Shown here: piece by piece, positions 1 to 8,341 of the stretch
How the letters are laid out: each line of letters starts with the position of its first letter
How positions within the stretch are numbered: the first letter of the stretch is position 1
DNA from: Planctomycetia bacterium
GTDB taxonomy: Bacteria; Planctomycetota; Planctomycetia; Pirellulales; PNKZ01
Length of the DNA: 63,410 nt
Assembly: GCA_021413845.1 (NCBI GenBank)
Contig: JAIOPP010000025.1
Span: forward strand, 1 to 63,410
Direction of reading: 5' to 3'
Translations under genes and position numbers: made by a program
Notes under the pieces: generated by a model
What the model was told of the DNA's origin: nothing
The model's database searches: none
Seen by the model: the letters and a program-made list of their open reading frames with translations, nothing else

Positions 1-609
1 ACGGCGATCATCTCTCACTTCCGCCACCCACAGCGGCAAGGAGAAGAGCCGATCGATGAGGCTTGGCTGCGCGCGGCAGGGTTCCAAGTCCGCCGCTTGC
101 CGGAAGAGATTTTCTTCGAAGGGGCCGGCGATGCCCTCTTCTGCGGCGACACGCTCTTCGCAGGCTATCGCATTCGGAGCCATGCGCGCGGCCATCAGCT
201 GGTCGGCGCAGAACTCGGGGTGCGCGTGATTCCGTTGGAGCTCATCGACGACTATCACTACCACTTAGACACTTGCTTCTGCCCGCTATCGACGACCACG
301 GCGATCTACTACCCGGCCGCCTTCGACGACTACGGCCGGCAAGTGCTCCGGGAGTTGGTGCCGGAATTGATCGCGGTCGAACGAGACGAGGCCCGCCGGT
401 TCGCATGCAATGCGGTCGTCGTCGGGCGAACGGTCGTGACGAACACCGGTTGCCCCAAGTTGCACGAAGAGCTGCGCCGGCGCTACTTCACCCCGCTGGA
501 AACGCCGCTGGACGAGTTCGTAAAGGCCGGCGGGAGCGCGAAGTGCCTGACGCTCCGTCTCGACGGCGAAGAAGGAGCCGGCTGGAAGCACGCGCCGGCC
601 GGGCGCTAG
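1..609 (+). CDS. DDAH/amidinotransferase-family protein, 3' part
   Basis: The reading frame is open from the first base to the TAG at 607-609, giving the last 202 residues of a gene that begins outside the window. The guanidino-modifying (dimethylargininase, arginine deiminase, amidinotransferase) signatures are present. An FEGAGDAL-type Glu/Asp motif lies at visible residues 39-46, an HLD motif with the likely catalytic His at 88, and a C-terminal GSAKC segment with the likely nucleophilic Cys at 182. The family hydrolyses or transfers the amidino group of arginine derivatives in the cytosol. Substrate cannot be told: dimethylarginine, arginine and related guanidines are all possible. Family placement is firm, exact reaction is not. 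Confidence 0.82.
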   Translation, partial: TAIISHFRHPQRQGEEPIDEAWLRAAGFQVRRLPEEIFFEGAGDALFCGDTLFAGYRIRSHARGHQLVGAELGVRVIPLELIDDYHYHLDTCFCPLSTTTAIYYPAAFDDYGRQVLRELVPELIAVERDEARRFACNAVVVGRTVVTNTGCPKLHEELRRRYFTPLETPLDEFVKAGGSAKCLTLRLDGEEGAGWKHAPAGR

Positions 610-664
610 AAACGATCGGCGGACGGAATCGCTTGACGGGTTCGCCTGCCGTGCGGCATGATTC

Positions 665-1681
665 GTGCGCCATTGCTCTACAGTGCCGTCCATCTCAACG
701 AGAATCGAACGTTTTGTGGCTGAACTCGATCGTCTACTTTCCGGCATCAGCATCTATCAAGATGTCGTCGTCGCCGGGAAGACCGAGCGGAAGGGAGTGC
801 GTGATTGCGAGAGTCGGTGGCAAGCGATCGCGCCGTATCTTCCTGCGCGGGGCGCGCTGCTGGATGTGGGGGCGAACTTCGGTTGGTTCTGTTTGCGCTG
901 GTGTGCCGAAGGGGCCGAGCGAACGGCAGTCGCGTGGGAAGCCGATCTGCGCACGGCGGCCGTAGCGCGGTATGTGCTCGCCTCACATCGGCATGAACGA
1001 GTTTGCCTCGCCACGACCACGGCCGAAGCCGAAGCCGTGCGGAAAATGGAAGCGGCGGGCCAGCGCTTCGATGCCGTGCTCTGTCTGTCCGTGCTGCATT
1101 GGATTGCGGATCATCGCGAATTCGTCGCCACGCTGGGGCGCATCGCCGATCGGATTTTCATCGAACATTGCGACCCGCGCGAAGAGGGGGCGGGTATCGA
1201 ACAGCTGCGCCGCGAGATCGGCGACATCGGGCCTTATCTACGCAACCTGTTTCCGGAGTTGCACGTCGAACGGATCGCCGTGTGGGAAGGGCATCGCTCG
1301 AAAGAGTATCCGCGCGAGCTCTGGCTCGTGGCTCGCAACGAAAACAAGCCGACGAGCGCCGAAGCGAGCCGCGCGGGTTCGTCGACGAATGGGGGAATCT
1401 TCGCCGGCGCGGTCTTGCCGCTCTCGGTCGTTTGGCCGCCGCGCTCTTGGTGGCGCGAACGGCTTGACGAGACGTTGCTCGAAGCTGACGGCCGGACGGT
1501 GTTCACGCCGCACGGGATCCGCTGCCGAGTCGAAGAAGAGGTTGATGCGAAGGGGGCCGTCGTCGATGATCCCGACGAGATTCGCAGCGCCATCGCGAAC
1601 ATGCCGGAGCGGGGTGTGACGACGCTCCGAAGGCGGCTGGCCCGTTGGTTGCATGCCGCGCGACGACGACTGACGAGGTGA
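665..1681 (+). CDS. SAM-dependent methyltransferase-like protein
   Basis: 338 residues from a GTG start, 55 bases after the preceding stop. Residues 65-73 form a Rossmann SAM-binding motif I (LLDVGANFG). A motif IV/post-I stretch VLCLSVLHWI follows near residue 140, and an IEHCDPRE strand further on. This is the usual layout of a class I methyltransferase. The last 100 residues (Arg-rich at the end) are not part of the core fold and are unrecognised. The acceptor is unknown; neighbours do not suggest one. The start is uncertain because no strong Shine-Dalgarno sequence precedes the GTG; the ATG at 658 is in another frame and closes quickly. Confidence 0.7.
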   Translation: MRHCSTVPSISTRIERFVAELDRLLSGISIYQDVVVAGKTERKGVRDCESRWQAIAPYLPARGALLDVGANFGWFCLRWCAEGAERTAVAWEADLRTAAVARYVLASHRHERVCLATTTAEAEAVRKMEAAGQRFDAVLCLSVLHWIADHREFVATLGRIADRIFIEHCDPREEGAGIEQLRREIGDIGPYLRNLFPELHVERIAVWEGHRSKEYPRELWLVARNENKPTSAEASRAGSSTNGGIFAGAVLPLSVVWPPRSWWRERLDETLLEADGRTVFTPHGIRCRVEEEVDAKGAVVDDPDEIRSAIANMPERGVTTLRRRLARWLHAARRRLTR

Positions 1682-1687
1682 GAACGG

Positions 1688-3409
1688 TTACGGCCGTTCG
1701 AGCATCATCACGTTGTTGTCCGCAACTTGGAACAGCGGTCGGTAAGGGGTGTTGTGGATCCCTTCGCGTGCGCGACCGAAGTACCACACGATGTTCATCG
1801 ACAGGCCCCACGATTCGGCGGCGGTGCCGTTTCCTTGTTGGCCGGCCGGCGGCATGATGTAGTTGAAGCCGCCGACGAGATCGGTTCGGTTCGACATCGG
1901 AACGCGGAAGTCGGAGCCGATGATCGTGAGGTTTTGGCTGGTGAAACCGCCCCAGAAGCGACCTTGGCCGCCGTACTTGGTCGTGTAGCGATAGAAGAAG
2001 TTGTACATGTCGCTCGGCGTGATCGTTTGGTTCGCGACCATGTTGAAGATGGTGAAGCTCACCTCGTCGGACTTCGTGCCGAACACGCCCCAGAAGCCGA
2101 ACTCATGTCCCCGGCCGGTGAGCCAACTGGTTTCGAGTCGGACCTGAGCATACGTGGCTTTGGTGTAAAAGTTGTCGGTCGTCCAATCGTAGGCGACGCC
2201 CCATTGCAGGCCGCAGCCGCGATAGGCACGATGGAAAATCGCACCGGTGACGAACACTTGTTCGCGAGCCGACGAGCCGAAGATGTTGCCCGAGAGATCG
2301 CTCTGCGCCCAACGGGCACCGAATTGATAGCCGATTCCGCACTTCGGATACGGCACGATCGCGCCGGCGAGATTGAACCCTTCGTTGAAGCCGAAGTTGC
2401 CGTTGATTCCTAAGTCGAGCGGACCTTTGAAGCCTTGCGTGCCGCCGAAGACGGAAGCTTCACGGAACAAGAAGCCGAGGCAGTTTTGCAAGCAGCGTGC
2501 GACCTGACCGCAGCCGATACGGTGGTGTCCGTAGAGACCGCATTCCGGGCAGCGCGAAGGATCGCCCCATTCGTCTTGGCTGCATGTCCCCGAACCGCAG
2601 TTGCCGGCCGCACAGTTGCCCGACACGCACGACGAGCGGTCTCCTTGACCTTGAGCACCTTCGTAGTCGGGATCGAGGTGGATGTCTCCTTGCAGGTATT
2701 GGGAGCCGTCTTGGGTGAGGTCGCCGTGATACTCGGTGCCGTCTTCGTTGTAGATCGGGCCGCTGAATTTTCCTTGGTTGCCCGAAACGCTATCGGGCAC
2801 CGGCACGACTTCTCCGCGAATGGTTCCCGGCACCTGAGCGCGAGAGGTCGCCGAGCGTGGAGCGGGGGCTTGGATGATGCCGTTGGCATTGCTGCCGGAG
2901 CCGATCGGGCCCCCTTCGGTGATCTTCGGCGGACCGACGAGTTTCTCGCCGTCGGCGAGCCGGATGTTGTAGTCGGTAAGCGTTTGCGTGCCCGACTGCG
3001 AGCCGGCCTGATGCGCGACTTGGCGGGCATCGGAGCGGCCGGTGAAGTTCGAGCGACCGGCGGGAGCACGTGAAGGGACCGAGTGGAAGTGCGTGGCTTG
3101 CGATTGCGTGGCCGGGGCCGGCTTCGAGCGAGCGGCGGCAGGAGAACGATTCGTCGTGGTCGGAGCGGCTGGGCTTTGTTGCCAGTCGGGCCGGTAGGAG
3201 GCATCGGCGGTTTGCGTACTGCGAACGGCCGAGCTGTGCATGGCCGGGGTTGCGTAGTCGACCGTGGCTTCGCTAGTGCCTGCCGTCGCGGCACGGGTCG
3301 GAGCCCACTTGCTGTTTTGAGCGCGGCTCTGGGTCGACGCGAATGCCGCCGTTAGGAACAGTGCGGCTGTCGCGAGACGCGAGGCGGAGCTGAGATCGGC
3401 AAATGTCAT
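1688..3409 (-). CDS. Secreted planctomycetal protein with probable outer-membrane beta-barrel
   Basis: 573 residues from the ATG at 3409. An in-frame GTG twelve bases upstream lies inside GTGAGGG, whose GAGG is better read as the ribosome binding site, so I prefer the ATG. Residues 1-31 are a Sec signal peptide ending in an AQ cleavage-like site. A Ser/Pro/Ala/Thr-rich linker runs to about 250. A short Cys-rich patch follows (about 256-305, with CxxxxC, GNC and CPECG motifs). The last 250 residues alternate aromatic and Gly residues as in barrel proteins (FGFWGVFG, GLSMNIVWYFGR). I take it as an envelope or outer-membrane protein specific to this phylum; function unknown. It is convergent with the methyltransferase, only 6 bases away. 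Confidence 0.75.
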   Translation of the reverse strand: MTFADLSSASRLATAALFLTAAFASTQSRAQNSKWAPTRAATAGTSEATVDYATPAMHSSAVRSTQTADASYRPDWQQSPAAPTTTNRSPAAARSKPAPATQSQATHFHSVPSRAPAGRSNFTGRSDARQVAHQAGSQSGTQTLTDYNIRLADGEKLVGPPKITEGGPIGSGSNANGIIQAPAPRSATSRAQVPGTIRGEVVPVPDSVSGNQGKFSGPIYNEDGTEYHGDLTQDGSQYLQGDIHLDPDYEGAQGQGDRSSCVSGNCAAGNCGSGTCSQDEWGDPSRCPECGLYGHHRIGCGQVARCLQNCLGFLFREASVFGGTQGFKGPLDLGINGNFGFNEGFNLAGAIVPYPKCGIGYQFGARWAQSDLSGNIFGSSAREQVFVTGAIFHRAYRGCGLQWGVAYDWTTDNFYTKATYAQVRLETSWLTGRGHEFGFWGVFGTKSDEVSFTIFNMVANQTITPSDMYNFFYRYTTKYGGQGRFWGGFTSQNLTIIGSDFRVPMSNRTDLVGGFNYIMPPAGQQGNGTAAESWGLSMNIVWYFGRAREGIHNTPYRPLFQVADNNVMMLERP

Positions 3410-3726
3410 AGAATCCCTCACAAAGCTGATACGTGCTCGAAAAGTGAGCCTGCACGAGTTGTCAGGCGTATATTCGGAAAGACCCTAACCGGAACTTTCG
3501 TTAAAACCGGAAAAGTTCTCGTAATCGGAAAAGTCTGACTATTCGACGCAGTCTAAAGACAAGCTTGTGCATGCATGAGAGAGGCTGATTACCAACCGAA
3601 GCCGGTCTTTGCACAACTTAGGCAGAACGCCTAGACATGAACCGCAGCCGAGGCCATGCTAGCGGCCTGGGTAAATTAGTGAAGAAGTCGCTCGGTACTG
3701 TGCTGTCTCTATTAGGAGTTTTGATC
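3410..3726. promoter_or_regulatory. Divergent intergenic region with CGGAA direct repeats
   Basis: These 317 bases separate two genes transcribed away from each other and hold no convincing gene. They contain four CGGAA-centred repeats at about 3475, 3490, 3508 and 3526 (listed separately). An AGGAG ribosome binding site at 3714-3718 serves the GTG start at 3727. No clear sigma-70 -35/-10 pair stands out. Confidence 0.5.
3487..3540. repeat. Three 18-bp tandem iterons (AAYCGGAA...)
   Basis: Three units in exact 18-base phase begin at 3487, 3505 and 3523: AACCGGAACTTT, AACCGGAAAAGT and AATCGGAAAAGT at their starts. A looser copy (TTCGGAAAG) precedes at 3473-3481 with its CGG 15 bases before the next. 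A weaker unit sharing AGTCT follows at 3541-3558. The array is about 80-130 bases upstream of the minus-strand barrel gene's start codon. Regular direct repeats in a divergent promoter suggest cooperative binding of a transcription factor; this is inference. Confidence 0.55.
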
Positions 3727-4422
3727 GTGAACGTTCGATCCGTTGTGCATGGTGCCGCGTTGGTTTTCCTCGGCGGCATGCTGACGAATTTTGCCCAAGC
3801 CCAAAATACGAAAGAAGAAGGCTTTCGGCCGTTGTTCGACGGCAAGACGCTCGGCGGTTGGGTGCAGCGCGGCGGCAAAGCGAAGTACACGATCGAAAAC
3901 GGCGAGATCGTCGGCTCGAGTGTCGCCGGAACTCCCAATAGTTTTCTCTGCACCGATCGCGATTACGGCGACTTCATCTTAGAAGTCGAGTTTAAAGTCG
4001 ATCCCGCCTTGAACTCCGGAATTCAGATTCGAAGCCAGATATTCGATAGCGAGAAATCGGTCGAGATCGGCGGGAAGAAAATCACGATCTCCGCCGGTCG
4101 GGTGCATGGTTACCAAGTCGAGATCGATCCTTCGGATCGCGCCTGGAGCGGCGGCATCTACGACGAAGGGCGGCGCGGTTGGCTCGTCGACTTGAAGGGG
4201 AACGCGGAAGCCCGCAAAGCCTTCAAGCAAGGGGAGTGGAATAAGTATCGCGTCGAATGCCAAGGGAGCTCGATCAAGACGTTTATCAACGGAGTCGCCG
4301 CGGCCGACTTGAAAGACGACGTCACGCCGAGCGGTTTCATTTCCTTGCAGGTTCACTCGACGAAGAACCCGAAGCCGCTAGAAGTGCGCTGGCGAAACAT
4401 CAACATCCGCGAGTTGAAGTAG
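3727..4422 (+). CDS. DUF1080 (3-keto-disaccharide hydrolase-like) secreted protein
   Basis: 231 residues from GTG 3727, chosen because AGGAG lies 8 bases upstream and the product then begins with a clean signal peptide (cleavage near AQAQ, about residue 27). A longer in-frame ORF from 3637 would place 30 extra residues before it. The mature part has the family's concanavalin-like core: FRPLFDGKTLGGW at the start, a GEIVG strand, NSGIQIRS in the middle, GYQVEID, a WNKYRV segment, and a closing VHSTKNPKPLEVRWRNI. The family is very abundant in planctomycetes and includes periplasmic enzymes that cleave 3-ketoglycosides. Substrate is not predictable. It diverges from the barrel protein across the repeat region. 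Confidence 0.88.
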   Translation: MNVRSVVHGAALVFLGGMLTNFAQAQNTKEEGFRPLFDGKTLGGWVQRGGKAKYTIENGEIVGSSVAGTPNSFLCTDRDYGDFILEVEFKVDPALNSGIQIRSQIFDSEKSVEIGGKKITISAGRVHGYQVEIDPSDRAWSGGIYDEGRRGWLVDLKGNAEARKAFKQGEWNKYRVECQGSSIKTFINGVAAADLKDDVTPSGFISLQVHSTKNPKPLEVRWRNINIRELK

Positions 4423-4448
4423 CTCGCGAGAGTAGTGCGACGACGCAG

Positions 4449-5339
4449 TTACTTTGCGTCTTTCATTCCGGCGATTCGCTTCGCAGCCCGCACTCCTCCG
4501 ACGAAAGCGAGCTTCATCCGATCGCGCAGGGCCGACGCACCGACGTTGCTCGGCTTCACCCCGAGCTTGCGCAGCGACTTGTTCAGGCGATGCAGCGAGC
4601 GGCGATCGGTCGAGTCTTTCGTTTGAAACGTCACGCTGAACGAGATCGACACTTCGGGCCCGTTCTGCACCCAATGCGGCGCGGCCACCGGGAAGTGCAA
4701 CCCATCGCCGGCGAGCAACTCGAAGCGTTCGCTGCGCGTGTTGTACCAATCTTCGAACGGCAGATTGCGATGGCCGCCGGTGAAGAACGCCTCGAGATTT
4801 TCTTCGGTGAGAATCTCGCGGTCGTTCTGCGGAAACATATGCACGGTCTTCCGCCCGCGGATTTGCAGCAGGAAGTTGTTTTCCGGATCGATATGGTAAG
4901 GCGTCACGGAGCCCGGCGACGAGATGAAGATGAAGCCGGCCTGATGTTTCATGCCCGGCGATACATGATCGGAAAGCCCGCGAATCTCCGCGAGGCAGCT
5001 GCCCAGTAGGTCCGAATATTCTTCATCGAGCTCGACGTTCTTCAGCACCATCCAGGAGCGGCATTCTTCGATGCGGCGAATCGTGTCGGGAATCGAGAGG
5101 CCGTTGAGCGGCGTCTTCGTCGGATCTTGCGAGACCGGGAGTTCGCCCGAGTTGTACTCGACCTTCTTCGCCGGCAACTTCTGAGCGAGCTCGATCAATC
5201 GCGGCAGCGAGAACAACGGGTGATCGCTCAAGTGGTGGCCGATCGTAAACGGGCTGCGATTGAACTTCGCGTCGAACGTGCTCTGATCGAGATTCGCAAG
5301 CAGGTTGCCGGTCGACGAGCGGAGAAGTTGTGGCGTCAT
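4449..5339 (-). CDS. JmjC/cupin-8-like Fe(II)/2-oxoglutarate oxygenase
   Basis: 296 residues; ATG at 5339 with GAGGA just upstream. The metal-binding triad of cupin-8/JmjC enzymes is visible: H149 and D151 in PYHIDPENNF, and H222 in the later FPVAAPHWVQNG. A basic RGRKTV stretch after the first motif fits 2-oxoglutarate binding. Such proteins hydroxylate protein side chains or small molecules in the cytosol. It is the last gene of a three-gene minus-strand operon, 46 bases after the second acyltransferase gene. That suggests a shared pathway with acylation of the same product, but the substrate is unknown. It converges on the DUF1080 gene. Confidence 0.8.
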   Translation of the reverse strand: MTPQLLRSSTGNLLANLDQSTFDAKFNRSPFTIGHHLSDHPLFSLPRLIELAQKLPAKKVEYNSGELPVSQDPTKTPLNGLSIPDTIRRIEECRSWMVLKNVELDEEYSDLLGSCLAEIRGLSDHVSPGMKHQAGFIFISSPGSVTPYHIDPENNFLLQIRGRKTVHMFPQNDREILTEENLEAFFTGGHRNLPFEDWYNTRSERFELLAGDGLHFPVAAPHWVQNGPEVSISFSVTFQTKDSTDRRSLHRLNKSLRKLGVKPSNVGASALRDRMKLAFVGGVRAAKRIAGMKDAK

Positions 5340-5385
5340 AGGTTCCTCGGAGCGTATTGAGATGTGCTTGTTGTTTTTGAAGGTC

Positions 5386-6681
5386 TTAGTGCTGCGAATT
5401 CGTTTTCGAGGCCGCCCGACCGCCGGCAGTTTCGCGATGCTTCCCGCGCGACAGCTTCGACTTCACCCAGCGCACCAGCGGCATCAGCGAAACCGCGAGG
5501 TCGCCATAGCGGGCCCCGGTGGAAACGACGAGCGATTGCCGAATCGTCCGCTCCGGCCAAAGCGGGTTGATCATCGGATGGTCGGGTACGGCGCACGAAT
5601 CCATCCATTCGATGCCGCGCTCGTGCAACTCGCGAATCAAAGCCAATTCGAGCAGTAGGCCGGGAGAATGCTCGGCGAACTTCTCGTCGTACGCGATCTT
5701 GAAGCTGTAACCGCCGTCGCCGGTCATGAAGTTGCAGATCATCGCGATCGGTCGGCCGTCGAAGTCGAGCCGGCCGAGCAGCAGCTTGTCGGCCATCGCG
5801 CCGCCGTGAAGCATGTCGCGAAAGAAGCGTGAGTGTCGTTCGTCGGAGTCGAGCGCCGTTTGCGAATCACCCTTCCAGCCGCCCGCTTCCAGCCGAAGAA
5901 ACGCATCGACCCAAGCGTCGACATCGTCGTGGTCGCGATACCAGGAGGTGGTCAGCGTGCCCGTTTCGGCGAGGCGGCGTTCCGTGCGCTGAATGCTTTG
6001 GCGCTTCTTCCGCGACAGGCTCGTCTTCAAAAACGATTCGGCATCGGCGGCGCGGCGAAACAAAGCGCGCGTTTGCAGGTCTTTCGTAAACACCGGCCGG
6101 CGCGCGGCGTAATTCGACTCGATCAACGCGCGCTGGAGCGGCCCGTCGCCGGCGATCATCGGCAGGTGGACGACTGCGGCACCTTCCGGCGACGTGGCGG
6201 CCGCCGTGAAGAAGTAGTCGAGCACCTCGCCGACGCAATCGCGGCGCACGAGCGGAGTGCCGAGAAAGCAGTGTGGGTGTCGCCAAAGTTCCCAACAGCG
6301 TATAGGCAGACCATAGAACGACCGCCGACGAATGATCGGAAACAGTCCGCAGATCACTTTCGGACCTTCCGGATGCACGCGCTTCGGAGCTTCGATGACT
6401 AGCAGTTCGACCCGTTCGTCTTGCGCCAAACTGCACCAAGCCGGCAGCAGAAACCACGGCTCGAAAAACGAATTCGGCTCGATGGCCGTCGCGACCAAGC
6501 GTTGCCATGCCGGCTCTAATTGGCCGAGCATGTCGGGCTGGGTCTCGAACCGATGCGTGAACTCGAACAGGGGCAGATCCGGCTCGTCTTGGCGTGGCGG
6601 GGCGGCCCGATCGGTGGCGAGCTTACGCGCTTTCTGGGCGAGCGATACGGCAAGTGAGTCGGCCATGGCGTGCAGCGTCAT
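5386..6681 (-). CDS. BcsL/FemAB-like GNAT acyltransferase (second of a pair)
   Basis: 431 residues. Its ATG overlaps the TGA of the upstream gene (ATGA at 6678-6681), so the two are translationally coupled. The C-terminal half has the Acetyltransf_6 (COG5653) pattern: SRKKRQSIQRTERRL, then a GRPIAMICNF strand, YDEKFAEHSPGLLL and a long helix ending in the Pro-rich DHPMINPLWPER. No signal peptide or membrane segment is seen, so it should act in the cytosol. The family transfers acyl or aminoacyl groups in polysaccharide or peptidoglycan-related pathways. The target is unknown. It is related in fold but not closely similar to its upstream neighbour. Confidence 0.8.
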   Translation of the reverse strand: MTLHAMADSLAVSLAQKARKLATDRAAPPRQDEPDLPLFEFTHRFETQPDMLGQLEPAWQRLVATAIEPNSFFEPWFLLPAWCSLAQDERVELLVIEAPKRVHPEGPKVICGLFPIIRRRSFYGLPIRCWELWRHPHCFLGTPLVRRDCVGEVLDYFFTAAATSPEGAAVVHLPMIAGDGPLQRALIESNYAARRPVFTKDLQTRALFRRAADAESFLKTSLSRKKRQSIQRTERRLAETGTLTTSWYRDHDDVDAWVDAFLRLEAGGWKGDSQTALDSDERHSRFFRDMLHGGAMADKLLLGRLDFDGRPIAMICNFMTGDGGYSFKIAYDEKFAEHSPGLLLELALIRELHERGIEWMDSCAVPDHPMINPLWPERTIRQSLVVSTGARYGDLAVSLMPLVRWVKSKLSRGKHRETAGGRAASKTNSQH

Positions 6682-7883
6682 ACTTCGACGAGCTCCTTCG
6701 TGGCGAGCGGTTGCGCACTATCGCCGGTCGTAGAACTCGGCGCGCGTTGGTTCCTGATCGGCTGCGACGTGCCGGCCTTCGCACGATATCCGCGCCATGC
6801 GCGACTGAGATTCCGTGCCGCAACGAAAGCGGTGTCGCGAATTCTCGAAACGGTGCGGGGCGACACGCAGCGCAGCCGCGCCAACGGCACTGGTCGGCCG
6901 TTCCAATCGGCTTTATACGATTCGTCGCCGCGCAGGAAATCGAGCGTCGCGAAACCGGAAGCGATGAGCTGATCTACGGTGAAGCTATACAGCAAGTGCC
7001 CCGGCTCCAGATGCGCAAATGCGGGATCGAAGCCCGACTGATACATGTATGCGGTCTCGCGACCGAGCAGATACATCTGAATCGAAATCGGCACCCCTCG
7101 CTGCGTACACCACATGAGCCGGACGTTGCCCAACGGCGCAATTCGATCGACCGCGCTGCGCAGAAAGCGCTCGAACGTCGGATCGGTAAAGCACCCTCCG
7201 CCGACGACTTTCTCTTGAAACCGGCTTTGATGCAGACGGACGAAGTCGTCCCAGATCGCGGCGATTTCGTCCGGCTGCGCGGCCGAATGGAAAGCGATCT
7301 CGGGATCTTCGGAGCGGCGTCGCGCTTTGTGAATCTTGCGGCGAATGGTTCGATGTGTCGAGGCGACGAACTCGTTCCAGCTGCCGGGCAGCGAGGTCGT
7401 CCAACTCGATTCGAGCTCATCGGTCGAAATCGCGAAGCCCTGTTTTTTCAGACCGGCGACGAGCGACTTTAGCGACGGTTCGCCGATGTCGATCCCTTCC
7501 AGTTCCCAAAGATCGATCGGGCCGATGCCGGCCGCTTTCCAAGCCGCAGGATCGAGCAGCGCGGCCACGATGGCATCGATGTGGTTCGCGTCGTCGGTCG
7601 GGCCGAGCAGGATGCGGCGATAATCGGTGCAGGCCTTGCCGCTGCCGAGAAATTGGAGCACATGCCCCTGTACGCTTCGCCGGACCAAGTAGAACGGAGC
7701 GATGGCTACGATCGTGCCTGCCTCGCGCACGACGCCGAGCGCCAGCCGGCCGCCGCGTCGAAACTCGTGCCACCACGCGTAGCTCCACTCCCAGCCGTTG
7801 AGCGGGTCCTCGCCGGCAAGGCGATTCCAATCTTCGCGCAAAGAGGCGAAGCCGGCATCGCAGCGGATGATTTCGAGTTGCAT
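6678..7883 (-). CDS. BcsL/FemAB-like GNAT acyltransferase (first of a pair)
   Basis: 401 residues, first gene of the GNAT-GNAT-oxygenase operon. N-terminal DWNRLAGEDP and NGWEWSYAWW segments are typical of CelD/BcsL proteins. The C-terminal acyltransferase domain contains HRTIRRKIHKARRR, a GVPISIQMYLL strand, a GFDPAFAHLEPGHLL motif and LDFLRGDESYKADW, which closely matches family members from exopolysaccharide loci. Probably cytosolic, working on an activated sugar or amino-acid intermediate. The ATG at 7883 follows a stretch without a strong ribosome site, so an alternative start a few codons away cannot be excluded. Confidence 0.83.
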   Translation of the reverse strand: MQLEIIRCDAGFASLREDWNRLAGEDPLNGWEWSYAWWHEFRRGGRLALGVVREAGTIVAIAPFYLVRRSVQGHVLQFLGSGKACTDYRRILLGPTDDANHIDAIVAALLDPAAWKAAGIGPIDLWELEGIDIGEPSLKSLVAGLKKQGFAISTDELESSWTTSLPGSWNEFVASTHRTIRRKIHKARRRSEDPEIAFHSAAQPDEIAAIWDDFVRLHQSRFQEKVVGGGCFTDPTFERFLRSAVDRIAPLGNVRLMWCTQRGVPISIQMYLLGRETAYMYQSGFDPAFAHLEPGHLLYSFTVDQLIASGFATLDFLRGDESYKADWNGRPVPLARLRCVSPRTVSRIRDTAFVAARNLSRAWRGYRAKAGTSQPIRNQRAPSSTTGDSAQPLATKELVEV

Positions 7884-8341
7884 CGAGGTTCGACCGAGGA
7901 AGAACGGGACCGTAGATCGCTAAATGTAGTGCGCTAAATCCGGCTGCGGCCGATAGGGACGCAACGGCCTAACGGAATGCTCCGTCAACGCACGTCAAAC
8001 CTAGCTTAGAAACGTACGTCGGGCGGGCAGGTGTGGAGGTCCGCGGCCGGCGAAAGGCGGCGAGGTACGCCAATGATGCCGAAAGGCAACGTAAACGGCT
8101 GCCGATGCGTCGAAAAGCAGCGATTTTGCCGGCTCTGTTGAGGAAATTCCGTCGAAGTGCGGAAACTTTATCTCGGTTCGCGGCGTCTGATCGTCGGGCG
8201 GCACTCCCGGACCTCGCGCCTCGTCCTTCCGCACGTATCTCCCCGTTCGGCGGCTAGTTACATTGGGCGTTGAGCAACCGAGCTATCTTGTATTGGCCGG
8301 CATCTCTCGTCGTCGTTGAGAAATCATTGAGGAATCCGATC
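7884..8341. promoter_or_regulatory. Divergent intergenic region, 458 bases
   Basis: The region lies between the acyltransferase operon and the giant macroglobulin gene. I see no supported gene or RNA. It holds a GGAAATTCC palindrome (about 8142-8150) and a CGGAAACTTT motif (8160-8169) resembling the iterons at 3487-3540. A TTGAGGA site at 8327-8333 sits about 8 bases before the ATG at 8342 and is its likely ribosome binding site. Confidence 0.4.
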
